A DNA stretch of 64,000 nt from Pseudothauera nasutitermitis. GTDB lineage: Bacteria; Pseudomonadota; Gammaproteobacteria; Burkholderiales; Rhodocyclaceae. The notes under the pieces were generated by a model. It was not told where the DNA came from, did not search any database, and saw nothing but the letters and a program-made list of their open reading frames with translations. Positions within the stretch are counted from its first letter, which is position 1. Every line of letters starts with the position of its first letter. Shown here in pieces: positions 26,060 through 34,921 of this stretch. Both the position numbers and the translations under genes were made by a program. The DNA is taken from NCBI RefSeq assembly GCF_004801295.1, contig NZ_SSOC01000001.1, forward strand, positions 1-64,000, written 5' to 3'.

Positions 26060-27363
26060 GCGGCCTTGCGCCGAGTCGCGCCCCGGCGTGGCGCTTGACC
26101 GGGCTGCCGGGCCTGGTCAGCGCCGCATTGCGGGCAATGTGGCCGATCGTCCTGCTGCTGCCGGCCTGGTACTACAAGCATCCGCTGCTGTTCGGGCTGC
26201 GCCATCTGGAAACGGCGGCATGGATCGCCCTGGCCGTTTTCGCGCTGTGGCGCTGGAAGCACTGGATGCCGGCCGCCCGCATCCTGTTCGCCACCGCCCT
26301 GCTGCTGGCCGGCGGCCAGGAACTCGCCTGGCGCCTGCAGCGCGAGGCCGTGCTCGCCGCCGGACCGGCGATGCAGGCCGTCGGCCGGCATTTCATCGTC
26401 GGCTACACAGACTTCGCGGAGGTCGCCGAACTGGCGGAAAAGGGGCTGATCGGCGGCATCTACGTCGGCCGGCGCAACATCCGCGACCGCAGCTTTGCCG
26501 AAGTCCGCGCCGAGATCGCCGCGCTGCAGGAACGGCGGCGGTGGGCCGGGCTGCCGCCACTGCTCGTCGCCGCCGACCAGGAAGGTGGTCGGGTCAGCCA
26601 CCTGTCGCCCCTGCTCGACCGGCTGCCGCCGCTGGCCATGCTGGCGGAAGAACCCGATCCCGGCCGGGCGGCGCGGGCCTACGGCCAGCGCCAGGGCAGC
26701 GCGCTGGCGGCGCTCGGCGTCAATCTCAATTTCAGCCCGGTGGTCGACCTGAAGCCGGCCGGGCGGCCGGACGGCGACCTGTTCAGCGACATTCCGGCGC
26801 GTGCCATCGGCACCGATCCGGAAGGCGTCGCCGAAATCGCCGCCGGCTATCTGGACGGGTTGTCGGCCGCCGGCGTGCGCGGCACACTGAAGCACTTCCC
26901 CGGCCTGCGCCGCATCGACCGCGATACCCACCTGCACCCGGCCCGCCTCGCCGTCAGCCCCGGCGAAATGGCCGGCGACTGGCTACCCTTCCGTACCCTG
27001 GCCGGCCATGCCGGCAGCGCCATGATGCTCGGCCACGTGACCCTCGAAGCTCTCGACCCCCGGCATGCTGCCTCGCATTCGCCGGCCGTCGTCGCCGGCC
27101 TGTTGCGCGGGGACTGGGCCTACGACGGCATCCTGCTCACCGACGATCTCAACATGGGCGCGGTCTACAACCTCGGCATCGGCCGGGTGGCGGCCGAAGC
27201 GCTGGCCGCCGGCGTCGATCTGGTGCTGGTCACCTATGATCCGCGCCAGGTATACCGGGCACTGTACGGCGCGGCGGCGGCTTTCGAGGACGGTCGCATC
27301 GCCGCCGCGAGACTGGCCGAGAGCGCCCGGCGGCTGGCCGATTTCCTCGCCGCGGTGCGCTGA
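26056..27363 (+). CDS. membrane-anchored glycoside hydrolase family 3 protein, NagZ-like
   Basis: 435 residues. The first 95 hold about three hydrophobic helices (for example PIVLLLPAWYY and ILFATALLLAGG); the rest is a GH3 N-terminal-type TIM barrel like NagZ (beta-N-acetylhexosaminidase of peptidoglycan recycling). Shared motifs are ADQEGGRVS, LNFSPVVDL, KHFPG, the Asp-His dyad as RDTH, and the nucleophile in LTDDLNMG. The canonical KHFPGHG is altered to KHFPGLR. NagZ is normally soluble and cytosolic; the membrane anchor and changed loop suggest another site or substrate. ATGA overlap with creD places it under the same cre-tag promoter. Confidence 0.82.
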   Translation: MSGLAPSRAPAWRLTGLPGLVSAALRAMWPIVLLLPAWYYKHPLLFGLRHLETAAWIALAVFALWRWKHWMPAARILFATALLLAGGQELAWRLQREAVLAAGPAMQAVGRHFIVGYTDFAEVAELAEKGLIGGIYVGRRNIRDRSFAEVRAEIAALQERRRWAGLPPLLVAADQEGGRVSHLSPLLDRLPPLAMLAEEPDPGRAARAYGQRQGSALAALGVNLNFSPVVDLKPAGRPDGDLFSDIPARAIGTDPEGVAEIAAGYLDGLSAAGVRGTLKHFPGLRRIDRDTHLHPARLAVSPGEMAGDWLPFRTLAGHAGSAMMLGHVTLEALDPRHAASHSPAVVAGLLRGDWAYDGILLTDDLNMGAVYNLGIGRVAAEALAAGVDLVLVTYDPRQVYRALYGAAAAFEDGRIAAARLAESARRLADFLAAVR

Positions 27364-27434
27364 TCGGTGGACGGGCCAATCGCACGAATGCCCCGTGATG
27401 CTTGCCAGCCGCCCGCGATTCGTGGTTAGATCGC
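27361..27434 (+). repeat. module-flanking direct repeat, right copy
   Basis: Starts at the TGA stop of the NagZ-like gene and matches the segment at 19408 in TGATCGG, GGGCCA and CGCACGAATGCCCCG (29 of 35), then GCCGCC..GATT and GTTAGA more loosely. The two copies enclose about 8 kb carrying creB to the NagZ-like gene. This copy also holds CACGAAT/ATTCGTG, a 7-bp inverted repeat. Confidence 0.7.
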
Positions 27435-27459
27435 TGCCACCGGTCCGCAAGGCTTCGTA

Positions 27460-27537
27460 ATGAACCGCTTCACCCGCAAGCTCGCCGTAGTCCTGTCCGT
27501 ACGCGTAGTAGTAGGCGTAGGCAGTCGCGCGTCGTAA
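27460..27537 (+). CDS. valine-rich leader peptide of ilvBN (ivbL-like)
   Basis: 25-codon ORF starting ATG 27460 and ending TAA 27535-27537. Codons 10-20 read Val Val Leu Ser Val Arg Val Val Val Gly Val: seven Val in eleven codons, six of them GTA, an uncommon Val codon in this GC-rich window. The arrangement resembles E. coli IvbL, the leader that attenuates ilvBN in response to Val/Leu charging. A strong terminator lies 33 nt after the stop, and ilvB starts 118 nt after it. Too short to be an enzyme; a cis-acting sensor of charged tRNA-Val is the likely role. Confidence 0.85.
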   Translation: MNRFTRKLAVVLSVRVVVGVGSRAS

Positions 27538-27570
27538 CGGGTCCAGGCACACCGCAGCAACCGTATCCAG

Positions 27571-27611
27571 AACCCCCGTCGGCGCGCAGGCCGGCGGGGG
27601 TTTCGTTTTTT
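27571..27611 (+). terminator. attenuator terminator of ilvBN
   Basis: 13-bp stem AACCCCCGTCGGC (27571-27583) with GCCGGCGGGGGTT (27590-27602), one G-T pair, loop GCGCAG, then TCGTTTTTT ending at 27611. It sits between the Val-rich leader ORF and ilvB, where an attenuation terminator is expected. Confidence 0.88.
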
Positions 27612-27655
27612 GCGCCGCCGGTCTTGACGCCACGGACCATCCGAGGAGAGAGACC

Positions 27656-29323
27656 ATGAAGCAGATGTCCGGCGCCGAACTCATCGTGCGCCTGTTGGAA
27701 CGCCAGGGTGTGCGCACCATCGCCGGGATTCCCGGCGGCGCGATCCTGCCCTTGTACGACGCGCTGTCCGGCAGCGAACTGATCCACCACGTGCTGGCGC
27801 GCCACGAGCAGGGCGCGGGCTTCATGGCCCAGGGCATGGCGCGGGTGTCCGGCGTGCCGCAGGTGTGCTTCGCTTCCAGCGGCCCGGGGGCCACCAACCT
27901 GGTCACGGCGATTGCCGATGCACGGCTGGATTCCATTCCGATGGTGGCGATCACCGGCCAGGTGCCGCTGTCGATGATCGGCACGGATGCCTTCCAGGAA
28001 GTGGATATCTACGGCATGACCGTGCCGATCACCAAGCACAACTTCCTGGTGCGTTCGGCCGAGGAACTGCTGGAGGTGATTCCCGCCGCGTTTCGCATCG
28101 CCATGTCGGGCCGTCCCGGCCCGGTGCTGGTGGATGTGCCCAAGGATGTGCAGAACCAGCAGGTGAGTTTCGAGGATTTTCCGCCGCCGGCCGCCGCCGA
28201 GGCGCTGCCGGCCTCCGACCGCGCGGGCATCGAGGAGGCCGCGCGGATGATCAACGCGGCCGAGCGCCCGGTGCTCTATCTGGGCGGGGGCGTGGTGCAT
28301 TCGGGGGCGTCGGCGCAGGCCGTGGCGCTGGCCGAGAAGGCCGGGCTGCCGACCACGATGACGCTGATGGCGCTGGGCACCATGCCGGTGGACCATCCGC
28401 TGTCCATCGGCATGCTGGGCATGCATGCCGCGCGCTACACCAATTTCGTGCTGGAAGAGGCCGACGTGCTGGTGTGCGTGGGCGCGCGCTTCGACGACCG
28501 TGCCATCGGCAAGGCCGCCAGGTTCTGCCCCGACGCGCGCATCGTGCATATCGACATCGACCGTTCCGAACTGCACAAGATCAAGCAGGCCCATGTGGGC
28601 ATCCATGGCGATGTGGGGCAGGTGCTCGAAGCGCTGGCGCCGCTGGTCGATGCGAATCCGCGCCCGTCCTGGCTGGCGCGCGTGAATGAACTGAAGGCGG
28701 GCCATCCGGTGGAATGGGCCACGCAGAACGATCCGCGCACCCATTACGGCCTGGTGCGCACGGTGGCCGCCGCGCTCGACGACGAAGCGGTGATCGCCAC
28801 CGACGTGGGCCAGCACCAGATGTGGGTGGCGCAGGCCTATCCGTTCCGCCGTCCGCGCCAGTGGCTAACTTCCGGTGGGTTGGGGACCATGGGCTTCGGC
28901 GTGCCGGCGGCCATCGGCGCGGCGCTGGCCGAGCCGCAGCGCACGGTGGTGTGCTTTTCCGGCGACGGCAGCCTGATGATGAACATCCAGGAATTCGCCA
29001 CGCTCGCCGAGGAATGGCTGAACGTGAAGATCGTGCTGATGAACAACAACTCGCTGGGGCTGGTGTACCAGCAGCAGAACCTGTTCTACGGCAAGCGGGT
29101 GTTCGCTTCCAGGTATCGCGGTGCACCGGATTTCGCGCGCATCGCCGAGGGCTTCGGCGTGCCGTCGGTCGATCTGGACAGCGCGCCCAATCCGCGCGGG
29201 GCGCTGACCCAGGCGTTGACCACGCCGGGGCCGTGCCTGATCCATGTTTCCATCGACCGCGAGCAATTCGTCTATCCCATGGTGCCGCCGGGTGCCGCCA
29301 ACACTGAAATGATCGGAGGCTGA
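27656..29323 (+). CDS. ilvB: acetolactate synthase large subunit, AHAS I type (IlvB)
   Basis: ThDP-dependent catalytic subunit condensing two pyruvates, or pyruvate and 2-ketobutyrate, in the first common step of Val/Ile synthesis. 555 residues, against 562 in E. coli IlvB. The catalytic Glu lies in RHEQGAGFMAQG, the FAD/regulatory region in GARFDDRAIG, and the ThDP motif runs from GDGSLMMN to MNNNSLG. ATG 27656 has CGAGGAGAGAG upstream. Two bases separate its stop from ilvN. Preceded by the leader peptide and terminator, so probably attenuated by Val/Leu supply. Confidence 0.93.
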   Translation: MKQMSGAELIVRLLERQGVRTIAGIPGGAILPLYDALSGSELIHHVLARHEQGAGFMAQGMARVSGVPQVCFASSGPGATNLVTAIADARLDSIPMVAITGQVPLSMIGTDAFQEVDIYGMTVPITKHNFLVRSAEELLEVIPAAFRIAMSGRPGPVLVDVPKDVQNQQVSFEDFPPPAAAEALPASDRAGIEEAARMINAAERPVLYLGGGVVHSGASAQAVALAEKAGLPTTMTLMALGTMPVDHPLSIGMLGMHAARYTNFVLEEADVLVCVGARFDDRAIGKAARFCPDARIVHIDIDRSELHKIKQAHVGIHGDVGQVLEALAPLVDANPRPSWLARVNELKAGHPVEWATQNDPRTHYGLVRTVAAALDDEAVIATDVGQHQMWVAQAYPFRRPRQWLTSGGLGTMGFGVPAAIGAALAEPQRTVVCFSGDGSLMMNIQEFATLAEEWLNVKIVLMNNNSLGLVYQQQNLFYGKRVFASRYRGAPDFARIAEGFGVPSVDLDSAPNPRGALTQALTTPGPCLIHVSIDREQFVYPMVPPGAANTEMIGG

Positions 29324-29325
29324 CC

Positions 29326-29640
29326 ATGATCGAACAGGTCGCTGAACCCCTGCGCCAATCCACCTTCGCCAAGGTGGTGCTGGAAATCGACGTGAACAAC
29401 CACCCCGGGGTGATGAGCCACATCTGCAACCTCTTTGCGCGGCGTGCGTTCAACATGGAAGGCATCCTGTGCATGCCGGTGTCCGACGGCAAGCGCAGCC
29501 GCATCTGGCTGCTGGTCTACGACGACCAGCGTCTGGAACAGATGGTGCGCCAGCTGGAGAAGCTGAACGATGTGCGCGCGGTGCGCCGCCACGGTGCCGA
29601 GCACGAGGTCTTCGAACGTCTGGAGGACTTCTTCCACTGA
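29326..29640 (+). CDS. ilvN: acetolactate synthase small regulatory subunit, AHAS I type (IlvN)
   Basis: Single ACT-domain regulatory subunit conferring valine feedback on IlvB. 104 residues, close to E. coli IlvN (96) and much shorter than IlvH (about 163). Diagnostic shared segments: [25 protein letters not shown] and [14 protein letters not shown] each parallel E. coli IlvN almost residue for residue. Co-transcribed with ilvB at a two-base spacing. A larger ilvIH pair is the commoner AHAS in betaproteobacteria and may exist elsewhere. Confidence 0.92.
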   Translation: MIEQVAEPLRQSTFAKVVLEIDVNNHPGVMSHICNLFARRAFNMEGILCMPVSDGKRSRIWLLVYDDQRLEQMVRQLEKLNDVRAVRRHGAEHEVFERLEDFFH

Positions 29641-29720
29641 GCGCCGGCCGGCGGGGCGGCAGGGGCGCTGTGCTAAACTGCCGACCCTTGCGCCCCCGCG
29701 TTTCCCGCACGAGTTCAACG

Positions 29721-30848
29721 ATGTCCGGCAATACCCTAGGCACGCTGTTCACCGTCACGTCCTTCGGCGAATCCCACGGCCCGGCCATCGGCTGCGTGGT
29801 CGATGGCTGCCCGCCGGGACTGGCGCTGGACGCCGCTGACATCCAGGCGGAACTGGATCGGCGCAAGCCGGGCACGTCGCGCCACGTTACCCAGCGCCGC
29901 GAACCGGACGAGGTGGAAATCCTTTCCGGCGTGTTCGAGGGCCGCACCACCGGCACCCCCATCGCGCTGCTGATCCGCAACCAGGATCAGCGCTCCAAGG
30001 ACTACGGCAACATCGCCGAGACCTTCCGCCCCGGGCATGCCGATTACCCCTACTGGCAGAAGTACGGCATCCGCGATCCGCGCGGCGGCGGACGCTCCTC
30101 GGCGCGCGAGACCGCGGTGCGCGTGGCTGCCGGGGCGATCGCGCGCAAGTGGCTGCAGGAGCGCTACGGCATCGTCATCCGCGGCTGGATGGCACAGCTC
30201 GGGCCCATCGAGATTCCCTTCGTGGCCTGGGAAGAGCTCGACAACCCGTTCTTCGCGCCCAATGCCGCCATCGTGCCGCAGCTGGAAAGCTACATGGACG
30301 AGTTGCGCAAGTCCGGTGATTCCATCGGCGCGCGCATCAACGTCATGGCCCGCGGCGTGCCGGTGGGCTGGGGCGAGCCGGTGTACGACCGCCTGGATGC
30401 CGACATCGCCCATGCCATGATGGGCATCAACGCGGTCAAGGGTGTGGAGATCGGTGCCGGCTTCGCCTGCATCGCGCAGCACGGCAGCGAACATGGCGAC
30501 GAGCTGACACCGGACGGTTTTCTGTCCAACCACGCTGGCGGTGTGCTGGGCGGCCTCTCCACCGGACAGGACGTCCTGGTGAGCATGGCGATCAAGCCGA
30601 CTTCCAGCATCCGCCTGGAACGCCGCTCGATCGACAAGCAGGGCAAGCCGGCCATCGTCAGTACCCATGGCCGCCACGACCCCTGCGTGGGCATCCGCGC
30701 CACGCCGATCGCCGAGGCCATGCTGGCGCTGGTGCTGATCGACCACGCCTTGCGCCATCGCGCGCAGTGCGGTGACGTCGTCACCACGACGCCGAAGATC
30801 GACGGCCTGGCGCCCGACGGGGAACAGTGGCCTCCATCGCCGCGTTGA
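29721..30848 (+). CDS. aroC: chorismate synthase
   Basis: FMN-dependent last step of the shikimate pathway: EPSP to chorismate. 375 residues. Conserved [18 protein letters not shown] near the N-terminus, then [31 protein letters not shown] and the C-terminal [20 protein letters not shown] 29721. A TGCTAAACT (extended -10 form, around 29671-29679) lies about 45 bases upstream. Confidence 0.97.
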   Translation: MSGNTLGTLFTVTSFGESHGPAIGCVVDGCPPGLALDAADIQAELDRRKPGTSRHVTQRREPDEVEILSGVFEGRTTGTPIALLIRNQDQRSKDYGNIAETFRPGHADYPYWQKYGIRDPRGGGRSSARETAVRVAAGAIARKWLQERYGIVIRGWMAQLGPIEIPFVAWEELDNPFFAPNAAIVPQLESYMDELRKSGDSIGARINVMARGVPVGWGEPVYDRLDADIAHAMMGINAVKGVEIGAGFACIAQHGSEHGDELTPDGFLSNHAGGVLGGLSTGQDVLVSMAIKPTSSIRLERRSIDKQGKPAIVSTHGRHDPCVGIRATPIAEAMLALVLIDHALRHRAQCGDVVTTTPKIDGLAPDGEQWPPSPR

Positions 30849-30953
30849 GGGTGCGAGCGCGCGTCGGTTGACCGTTGTCTACCGCTCTTTGTGCCAGAGC
30901 GGGTATGCTGGAGGCGACCTGCAGATTTTTCCCTGTACTACCAAGGAGGCTGC

Positions 30954-31202
30954 ATGGTGCTCGAACCCCACGATCTGCACAGTGAATTTCCGGAATATCA
31001 GCAACAGATTCACGATCTGAAAGTGGCGGATGCGCATTTCGCCAAACTGTTCGATGAGTATCACAGCGTGAATCGTCACGTCCAACGGATCGAACTCGAT
31101 GCCGAATTGGCCACCGATCTTGAACTCGAAGTGCTCAAGAAGCGGCGGCTGATTCTGAAGGACGATCTGTACCGGATGCTGGTCGCGCAAGCGGCAGGCT
31201 GA
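30954..31202 (+). CDS. DUF465 / YdcH-family small protein
   Basis: 82 residues, nearly all helical and charged, matching the YdcH/DUF465 pattern: HDLHSEFPEYQQQIHDLK at the start, FAKLFDEYHSVNRHVQRIE, then LKKRRLILKDDLYRML. Function in this family is unknown; a coiled-coil scaffold is plausible. A strong AAGGAGG at 30943-30949 fixes ATG 30954. A 9-bp hairpin without T run (31217-31239) follows. Confidence 0.85.
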   Translation: MVLEPHDLHSEFPEYQQQIHDLKVADAHFAKLFDEYHSVNRHVQRIELDAELATDLELEVLKKRRLILKDDLYRMLVAQAAG

Positions 31203-31281
31203 GTGTGCGCCGGGTTGCTGCGGCATGCCGTGCCGCAGCCCCGGAGTGCGGGGCGGCCCGCGCGCGGTTAAAATCTCCCGG

Positions 31282-32451
31282 ATGTTCCCGTATTGGCGCC
31301 TGTCCGCCTACTATTTCTTCTACTTCGGTTTCATCGGCGCGTTCTCGCCGTACTTCACCCTGTACCTGCAATCCCTGCGTTTCTCGGCCACCGACATCGC
31401 CATCCTGATGTCGCTGATGCAGGGGATGCGCATGCTCGCGCCCAACCTGTGGGGCTGGCTGGCGGATCGCCTCGGGGTGCCGGTGCTCATCGTGCGCCTG
31501 TCGGCGTTCGCCAGTCTGGCGGGCTTCTCGATCTTCTTCCTCACCGAATCCTTCGCCGGCGTGTTCGTCGGCATGGCGCTGATGGCGTTTTTCTGGAGCG
31601 CTGCGCTGCCGCTCATCGAGGGTGTCACCTTTGCCCATCTCGGCAGCCAGGGCAACCGTTATGGCAGCATCCGCGCCTGGGGTTCAGTGGGCTTCGTGGT
31701 TGCCGTGCTGGGCATCGGCTATGGACTCGACCATCTGCCCATCGCTTCGGTGCTGTGGATGACCGCGCTGGTGCTGGGCGGCATCCTGTTCTGTGCGCTG
31801 TGGCTGCCCGATGCGCCGCGTGCGCTGGTGCGCAGGGATGGCGGGGCCAGTCTGGGCGAGACCTTGCGCCGCCCCGAAGTGCGCGCCTTGCTCGGGGCGT
31901 GCTTCTTCATGTCGGCCGCGCATGGCGCGCTGTACGTGTTCTATTCGATCTACCTGGTCGATTACGGCTACGGCAAGGCGCTCGTGGGCTGGATGTGGAC
32001 GCTCGGGGTGGTGGCGGAGATCGCCGTCTTCCTGTTCATGCCCAGGCTGCTGCGTCGCTTCACGCTGCGCGCCATCCTGCTGTTCGCCTTCGCGGCGGCG
32101 GTGCTGCGCTTCGTGCTGATCGGCTGGGGCGTGGGCAGCCTGCCGGTGCTGGTGTTCGCCCAGCTGTTACATGGCGCCACATTCGGCGCCTACCACGGGG
32201 CGGCCATCGCGGCGGTGAACCTGTGGTTTCCGGGTAAGCTCCAATCCAGAGGGCAGGCCTTGTATGGCAGTGTGTCGTTCGGCGCGGGCGGCATGCTGGG
32301 GGGGCTGTCGAGCGGGCTGACCTGGGACGGCATCGGTCCGGCATGGACGTACACCATGGGCTCGCTGTTCGCGCTGGCCGGGCTGCTCTGGCTGGTGTAT
32401 GGCTGGCGCCCGGGGCGCGAACTGCAAGGGCGCGCGAACGAAGGAGAATGA
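31282..32451 (+). CDS. MFS transporter, HcaT/3-phenylpropionate permease-like
   Basis: 389-residue inner-membrane transporter with about 12 hydrophobic segments in two halves. The N-terminal YWRLSAYYFFYFGFIGAFSPYF block and the GSIRAWGSVGFV segment are typical of the LacY-superfamily 'nucleoside H+ symporter / HcaT' group. Substrate unknown. ATG 31282; TAAAAT (31269-31274) ends seven bases before it and no Shine-Dalgarno is visible, so the message may be leaderless. The stop overlaps the start region of the next gene. Confidence 0.82.
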   Translation: MFPYWRLSAYYFFYFGFIGAFSPYFTLYLQSLRFSATDIAILMSLMQGMRMLAPNLWGWLADRLGVPVLIVRLSAFASLAGFSIFFLTESFAGVFVGMALMAFFWSAALPLIEGVTFAHLGSQGNRYGSIRAWGSVGFVVAVLGIGYGLDHLPIASVLWMTALVLGGILFCALWLPDAPRALVRRDGGASLGETLRRPEVRALLGACFFMSAAHGALYVFYSIYLVDYGYGKALVGWMWTLGVVAEIAVFLFMPRLLRRFTLRAILLFAFAAAVLRFVLIGWGVGSLPVLVFAQLLHGATFGAYHGAAIAAVNLWFPGKLQSRGQALYGSVSFGAGGMLGGLSSGLTWDGIGPAWTYTMGSLFALAGLLWLVYGWRPGRELQGRANEGE

Positions 32452-32453
32452 TG

Positions 32454-33272
32454 ATGCGCAGAGTGTTGGGCAATGTGTTGCCGGTCGTGCTGGCGGCCGC
32501 CATGGTGTTGGCCTGCCAGACCGTGCAGACCACGGGCGGCGGCGCGGTGGGGGTGGATCGTGCGCAGATGATGATGGTGTCCGCGCAGGAGGTGGAGCAG
32601 GCGTCCGCCAAGCAGTACCAGGAGGTGCTCGCCGAGGCGCGCAAGAAGAATGCGCTGAACCGCGATGCGGCGACGGTGCAGCGCGTGCGCCGCATCGCCG
32701 ATCGTCTGGCGGCGCAGACCGGCGTGTTCCGCGCGGATGCGCCGCGCTGGAACTGGGAGGTGAATGTGCTGACCTCCAATGAACTCAACGCCTGGTGCAT
32801 GGCCGGCGGCAAGATGGTCATCTACACCGGGCTGATCGAACAATTGAAGCTCACCGACGACGAGATCGCCGCGGTGATGGGGCACGAGATCGCCCATGCG
32901 CTGCGCGAGCATGCGCGCGAGCGCATCTCCAAATCGATGGCCACCGGCCTCGGCGTCTCGGTGGCCGGCGCGCTGCTCGGCGTGGGCGACGCTGGGCAGA
33001 GCCTGATGGGGCAGGTGGCGGCGGTGACTTTCGAGCTGCCCAACTCGCGCCTGCACGAAACCGAGGCCGACCGCATCGGCGTGGAGCTGGCCGCACGCGC
33101 CGGCTACGATCCGCGCGCGGCGGTCACGCTGTGGAACAAGATGGCGGCGCGCTCGTCCGGAGCGCCGCCGCAGTGGCTGTCCACCCACCCTTCGCATTCC
33201 ACCCGCCAGCGTGATCTGGCCGACTATGCGCAGCGTGTGATGCCGCTGTACCGTCCTGCGGGTGGGGGCTGA
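32454..33272 (+). CDS. M48-family metallopeptidase, putative lipoprotein
   Basis: 272-residue zinc endopeptidase of the M48 group (LoiP/YcaL/BepA-like). N-terminal lipoprotein signal ending VLAC (Cys about 20). The HEIAH zinc motif (HExxH) occurs in VMGHEIAHALREHARE and the third ligand Glu in ETEADRIGVELAARAGYDP. Likely acts in periplasmic or outer-membrane protein quality control. Three in-frame ATGs occur at 32448-32456; AAGGAG at 32441-32446 best suits 32454. Confidence 0.85.
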   Translation: MRRVLGNVLPVVLAAAMVLACQTVQTTGGGAVGVDRAQMMMVSAQEVEQASAKQYQEVLAEARKKNALNRDAATVQRVRRIADRLAAQTGVFRADAPRWNWEVNVLTSNELNAWCMAGGKMVIYTGLIEQLKLTDDEIAAVMGHEIAHALREHARERISKSMATGLGVSVAGALLGVGDAGQSLMGQVAAVTFELPNSRLHETEADRIGVELAARAGYDPRAAVTLWNKMAARSSGAPPQWLSTHPSHSTRQRDLADYAQRVMPLYRPAGGG

Positions 33273-33362
33273 ACCCGCGGCGGGCCTTGTTCCGCCGCCT
33301 GTTCAGGCTCCCGGCCCTGTGAAATAATCAAAACCTTTTCCTTTAGCGCGGAAGAAACACGG

Positions 33363-34775
33363 ATGCTCCCCCAAACGCTGTACGAAAAGCTCTGGTCGAG
33401 TCACGTTGTGCACCAGGAGGCCGACGGCACGGCGCTGATCTACATCGATCGCCACCTCGTGCATGAAGTCACCAGCCCGCAGGCCTTCGAGGGTCTGAAA
33501 CTGGCCGGGCGCAAGCCGTGGCGGGTGACCTCCATCGTGGCCACCGCCGATCACAACACGCCCACCGACCATTGGGAGCGGGGCATCGAGGACCCGGTGT
33601 CGCGCCAGCAGGTCGAGACGCTGGACGCCAACCTGCGCGAGGTCGGTTCGCTGGCCTATTTCCCGTTCATGGACGCGCGCCAGGGCATCATCCACGTGAT
33701 CGGGCCGGAAAACGGCACCACGCTGCCGGGCATGACCGTGGTGTGCGGGGATTCGCACACTTCCACCCACGGGGCCTTCGCCTGTCTGGCGCACGGCATC
33801 GGCACGTCCGAGGTCGAGCACGTGATGGCCACCCAGTGCCTGCTGCAGAAGAAGTCCAGGACCATGCTGGTGCAGGTGGACGGCCAACTGGGGCGCGGCG
33901 TGACCGCCAAGGACGTGGTGCTCGCCATCATCGGCGAGATCGGCACGGCCGGCGGCACCGGCTACGCCATCGAATTCGCCGGCAGCGCGATCCGTTCGCT
34001 GTCCATGGAAGGCCGCATGACGGTGTGCAACATGGCCATCGAGGCCGGTGCGCGCGCCGGGCTGGTGGCGGTGGATGAAACCACCATCGATTACCTGCGC
34101 GACAAGCCCTTCTCCCCCAGGGGTGTCCAGTGGGACGCGGCGGTGGCCTACTGGAAGACGCTGCGCTCCGACGAAGGCGCGCAGTTCGACAAGGTGGTGC
34201 GCATCGATGCCTCCGCCATCGCCCCGCAGGTGACCTGGGGCACCTCGCCGGAGATGGTCACCACGGTCACCGGCAAGGTGCCGGACCCTGCGCGCATCGA
34301 CGATCCGGTCAAGCGCGAGGGCGTGGAGCGTGCGCTCAAGTACATGGGCCTGGAGGCCAACACGCCGATCACCGAGATCGCCGTGCAGCAGGTGTTCATC
34401 GGTTCGTGCACCAACTCGCGCATCGAGGATCTGCGCGAGGCGGCGGCGGTGGCCCGTGGCCGCAGGAAGGCCGACAGCGTGCGCCGCGTGCTGGTGGTGC
34501 CGGGCTCCGGGCTGGTCAAGCAGCAGGCCGAGGCCGAGGGGCTGGACCGCATCTTCATCGATGCCGGCTTCGAATGGCGCGAACCGGGCTGTTCGATGTG
34601 TCTGGCGATGAATGCCGACCGGCTGGAGCCGGGGGAACACTGTGCGTCCACCTCGAACCGCAATTTCGAGGGACGCCAGGGAGCAGGTGGGCGTACGCAC
34701 CTGGTCAGTCCGGCCATGGCCGCTGCGGCGGCGGTGACCGGTCGTTTCACCGATGTACGCGAATTGAGCCAATAA
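33363..34775 (+). CDS. leuC: 3-isopropylmalate dehydratase large subunit
   Basis: Aconitase-family 4Fe-4S subunit that, with LeuD, isomerises 2- to 3-isopropylmalate in leucine synthesis. 470 residues. [15 protein letters not shown], the first cluster Cys in [14 protein letters not shown], the CxxC in GCSMCLAMN, and [12 protein letters not shown] are all present. ATG 33363. A small hairpin (33277-33298) lies in the preceding intergenic region. First gene of leuC-entericidin-leuD-leuB. Confidence 0.97.
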   Translation: MLPQTLYEKLWSSHVVHQEADGTALIYIDRHLVHEVTSPQAFEGLKLAGRKPWRVTSIVATADHNTPTDHWERGIEDPVSRQQVETLDANLREVGSLAYFPFMDARQGIIHVIGPENGTTLPGMTVVCGDSHTSTHGAFACLAHGIGTSEVEHVMATQCLLQKKSRTMLVQVDGQLGRGVTAKDVVLAIIGEIGTAGGTGYAIEFAGSAIRSLSMEGRMTVCNMAIEAGARAGLVAVDETTIDYLRDKPFSPRGVQWDAAVAYWKTLRSDEGAQFDKVVRIDASAIAPQVTWGTSPEMVTTVTGKVPDPARIDDPVKREGVERALKYMGLEANTPITEIAVQQVFIGSCTNSRIEDLREAAAVARGRRKADSVRRVLVVPGSGLVKQQAEAEGLDRIFIDAGFEWREPGCSMCLAMNADRLEPGEHCASTSNRNFEGRQGAGGRTHLVSPAMAAAAAVTGRFTDVRELSQ

Positions 34776-34792
34776 CCATAGGAGAGACTGGC

Positions 34793-34921
34793 ATGAAGAC
34801 GATCGTGGTTGCAGTATTGGTCGCGGCAGGCATGGCGCTTTCAGGTTGCAATACCGTCAAGGGCATTGGCAAGGATGTTCAGAAAGGTGGCCAGGCCATC
34901 GAGAAGGCCGCGGACAAATGA
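34793..34921 (+). CDS. entericidin A/B-family small lipoprotein
   Basis: 42 residues: a lipoprotein signal [19 protein letters not shown] with Cys19, then [20 protein letters not shown], the entericidin core. Entericidins are small membrane lipoproteins proposed to form an antidote/toxin pair affecting envelope stability; only one is present here. GGAGAG lies at 34781-34786. Its stop overlaps the leuD start (ATGA), so it is embedded in the leucine operon. Confidence 0.9.
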   Translation: MKTIVVAVLVAAGMALSGCNTVKGIGKDVQKGGQAIEKAADK

